A stretch of 64,000 nucleotides of DNA from the NCBI GenBank assembly GCA_016703225.1, contig JADJCM010000001.1:248001-312000 (forward strand), read 5' to 3'. Below the pieces are notes generated by a model that made no database searches, had not been told where the DNA came from, and saw nothing but the letters and a program-made list of their open reading frames with translations. Source of the DNA: Lysobacterales bacterium. Lineage in GTDB: Bacteria > Pseudomonadota > Gammaproteobacteria > Xanthomonadales > Ahniellaceae. Of this stretch, positions 63,158 to 64,000 are shown one piece after another. A program made the position numbers and the translations under genes. Position 1 is the first letter of the stretch, and every line of letters starts with the position of its first letter.

Positions 63158-64000
63158 TCACCTCAGAGGCTTGACGCCCCCCCTCCTGCCAAATCCAAAA
63201 GCAACCCGGTAGACATCAGGCATCTGGATTCGCCTACCCTCGAGGTGTTCGACCATTCCAAGCGACTGGAGGTCAGCAAGTATGCCGGAGGCCCCTCGGT
63301 CGAGATGCTGCGGAGGCAGCTTGACCGCCTCTCCACCCTGCGTCAGCTGTGATTCCAACCTGTTCAGCGTGCCGTCCTGATTCCAGATCTTCTCTATTTC
63401 TCCAACCGCACAAGGAACCGTGAGATTTCCGCGCAATGGCGCCATCACGATACCAACCCATGGGTAGTCCTCTGTAATCTCCTGCACGCGAATCTGGGAT
63501 GCTTCCTGCACCCCATGTTGAATGCCGCGATAGTCCAGAGGAAGTTCGTGGTTGTCGGCAGTCTGAGCGGCAGCCTTTCCGAGTGCAGCGTAGAAGCTGC
63601 GAGGGCTCACTTGGTTGAGACCATCCTGAAGGTGGTTGACGAGCCATGTATACGGTTTTCCGCGCTTTGTGCTGCTGCCCATCGCGGTTCCGGCAACAAG
63701 TTCGAATAGCGCTTCTTGAATTGACTCATCTTGACGCAGGACGGATGGCACTAGCCACCCATCGCCACGAGCCACTGTCTGCGCCTCGTGCACGACGCCT
63801 CCTACAAGCGCCGCAAATGGCTCTCTACTGACGCTTGCATTTCCTAGGCATTGGTAGAGCAATGCATAGAGGTCAGCCCGATGCCAGACAAGCGAGGCCC
63901 TTGTGGCCAGCAGCTTCGAGTAATCCGGAAAGCTGGTGACATTGGAATCCTGAAGAAGGTCAGGGCGGACGTATACCTTGCAACGGATTGACTGCGTGGA
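63158..64000 (-). CDS. C-terminal part of a large protein, possibly a P-loop NTPase (5' end outside window)
   Basis: The minus strand is open from the right edge to the TGA at 63158-63160, 280 codons, so the start is missing. Readable segments: KVYVRPDLLQDSNVTSF, DYSKLLATRASLVWHRADLYALLYQCLGN, GKPYTWLVNHLQDGLNQVSPRSFYAAL, GIQHGVQEASQIRVQEITEDYPWV, and the end MPDVYRVAFGFGRRGGV. The layout resembles the C-terminal region of large KGGVGKT- or Sll1717-type P-loop ATPases, but no ATP-binding motif is inside the window. Strongly different in base use from the flanking genes (more A/T at third positions), which suggests transfer. Confidence 0.6.
   Translation of the reverse strand, partial: STQSIRCKVYVRPDLLQDSNVTSFPDYSKLLATRASLVWHRADLYALLYQCLGNASVSREPFAALVGGVVHEAQTVARGDGWLVPSVLRQDESIQEALFELVAGTAMGSSTKRGKPYTWLVNHLQDGLNQVSPRSFYAALGKAAAQTADNHELPLDYRGIQHGVQEASQIRVQEITEDYPWVGIVMAPLRGNLTVPCAVGEIEKIWNQDGTLNRLESQLTQGGEAVKLPPQHLDRGASGILADLQSLGMVEHLEGRRIQMPDVYRVAFGFGRRGGVKPLR

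Overview
This is a GC-rich chromosomal window from a gammaproteobacterium, most likely of the Xanthomonadales (Lysobacterales), probably near Rhodanobacteraceae/Lysobacteraceae. The evidence is gene order and gene families: a pil-chp chemosensory cluster next to gshB-tonB-yqgE-ruvX-pyrB, a yceI-cytochrome b561-yceI operon, a DUF1800/DUF1501 pair, and a secreted nuclease ending in an IFxDGFE-type tail. No rRNA, tRNA or CRISPR array was seen.

Layout. 1-10.3 kb: a lipoprotein beta-propeller gene cut by the left edge, a REP-like palindrome, a trans-sulfuration enzyme, a PlpD-type patatin/beta-barrel protein, a short relic of an ABC permease, the DUF1800/DUF1501 pair, an HNH nuclease, a small membrane protein and a methyltransferase. 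10.4-23.5 kb (minus strand): the complete type IV pilus chemosensory system in the order pilG-pilI-pilJ-pilK-chpA-chpB-chpC, driven by a strong sigma-70 promoter at 23471-23499. chpA is cut in two by one in-frame amber codon and no pilH is present. 23.6-29.9 kb (plus strand): a tightly packed housekeeping run (gshB, a tonB-like gene, yqgE, ruvX, pyrB, a DUF3253 gene, glnS, a small lipoprotein) with several 4-base or shorter overlaps.

29.9-40.5 kb is a mosaic. It holds a half-length GDT1 transporter, a deaminase and rlmM joined by a palindromic repeat, a DUF4143 ATPase gene inserted behind rlmM and flanked by a 39-base duplication of the rlmM 3' end, a 1552-residue secreted nuclease with its own terminator, and a scrapyard of broken accessory genes (Uma2, Rhs tail, IS21 istB, a frameshifted PIN toxin). 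40.5-45.9 kb: two diguanylate cyclases around a DUF6580-cobalamin adenosyltransferase-deacetylase run, then an acetyltransferase. 46-52 kb (minus strand): a CPBP protease, an orphan Phd/YefM antitoxin and a large hybrid sensor kinase with a periplasmic propeller.

52-64 kb: the yceI-cybB-yceI operon converging on mfd, a second DUF4143 ATPase with a palindromic operator over its promoter, an L,D-transpeptidase, a toxin-antitoxin pair in which one base appears to have destroyed both the antitoxin stop and the toxin start, a DUF1275 protein, a YjbR protein, a GNAT acetyltransferase, a cation efflux protein and the C-terminal part of a large protein that runs off the right edge.

Recurring theme: several accessory modules carry a single lesion (chpA amber, PIN frameshift, TA stop/start substitution, permease one-base insertion). 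Each could be real decay or an assembly error, and this can be tested with reads.
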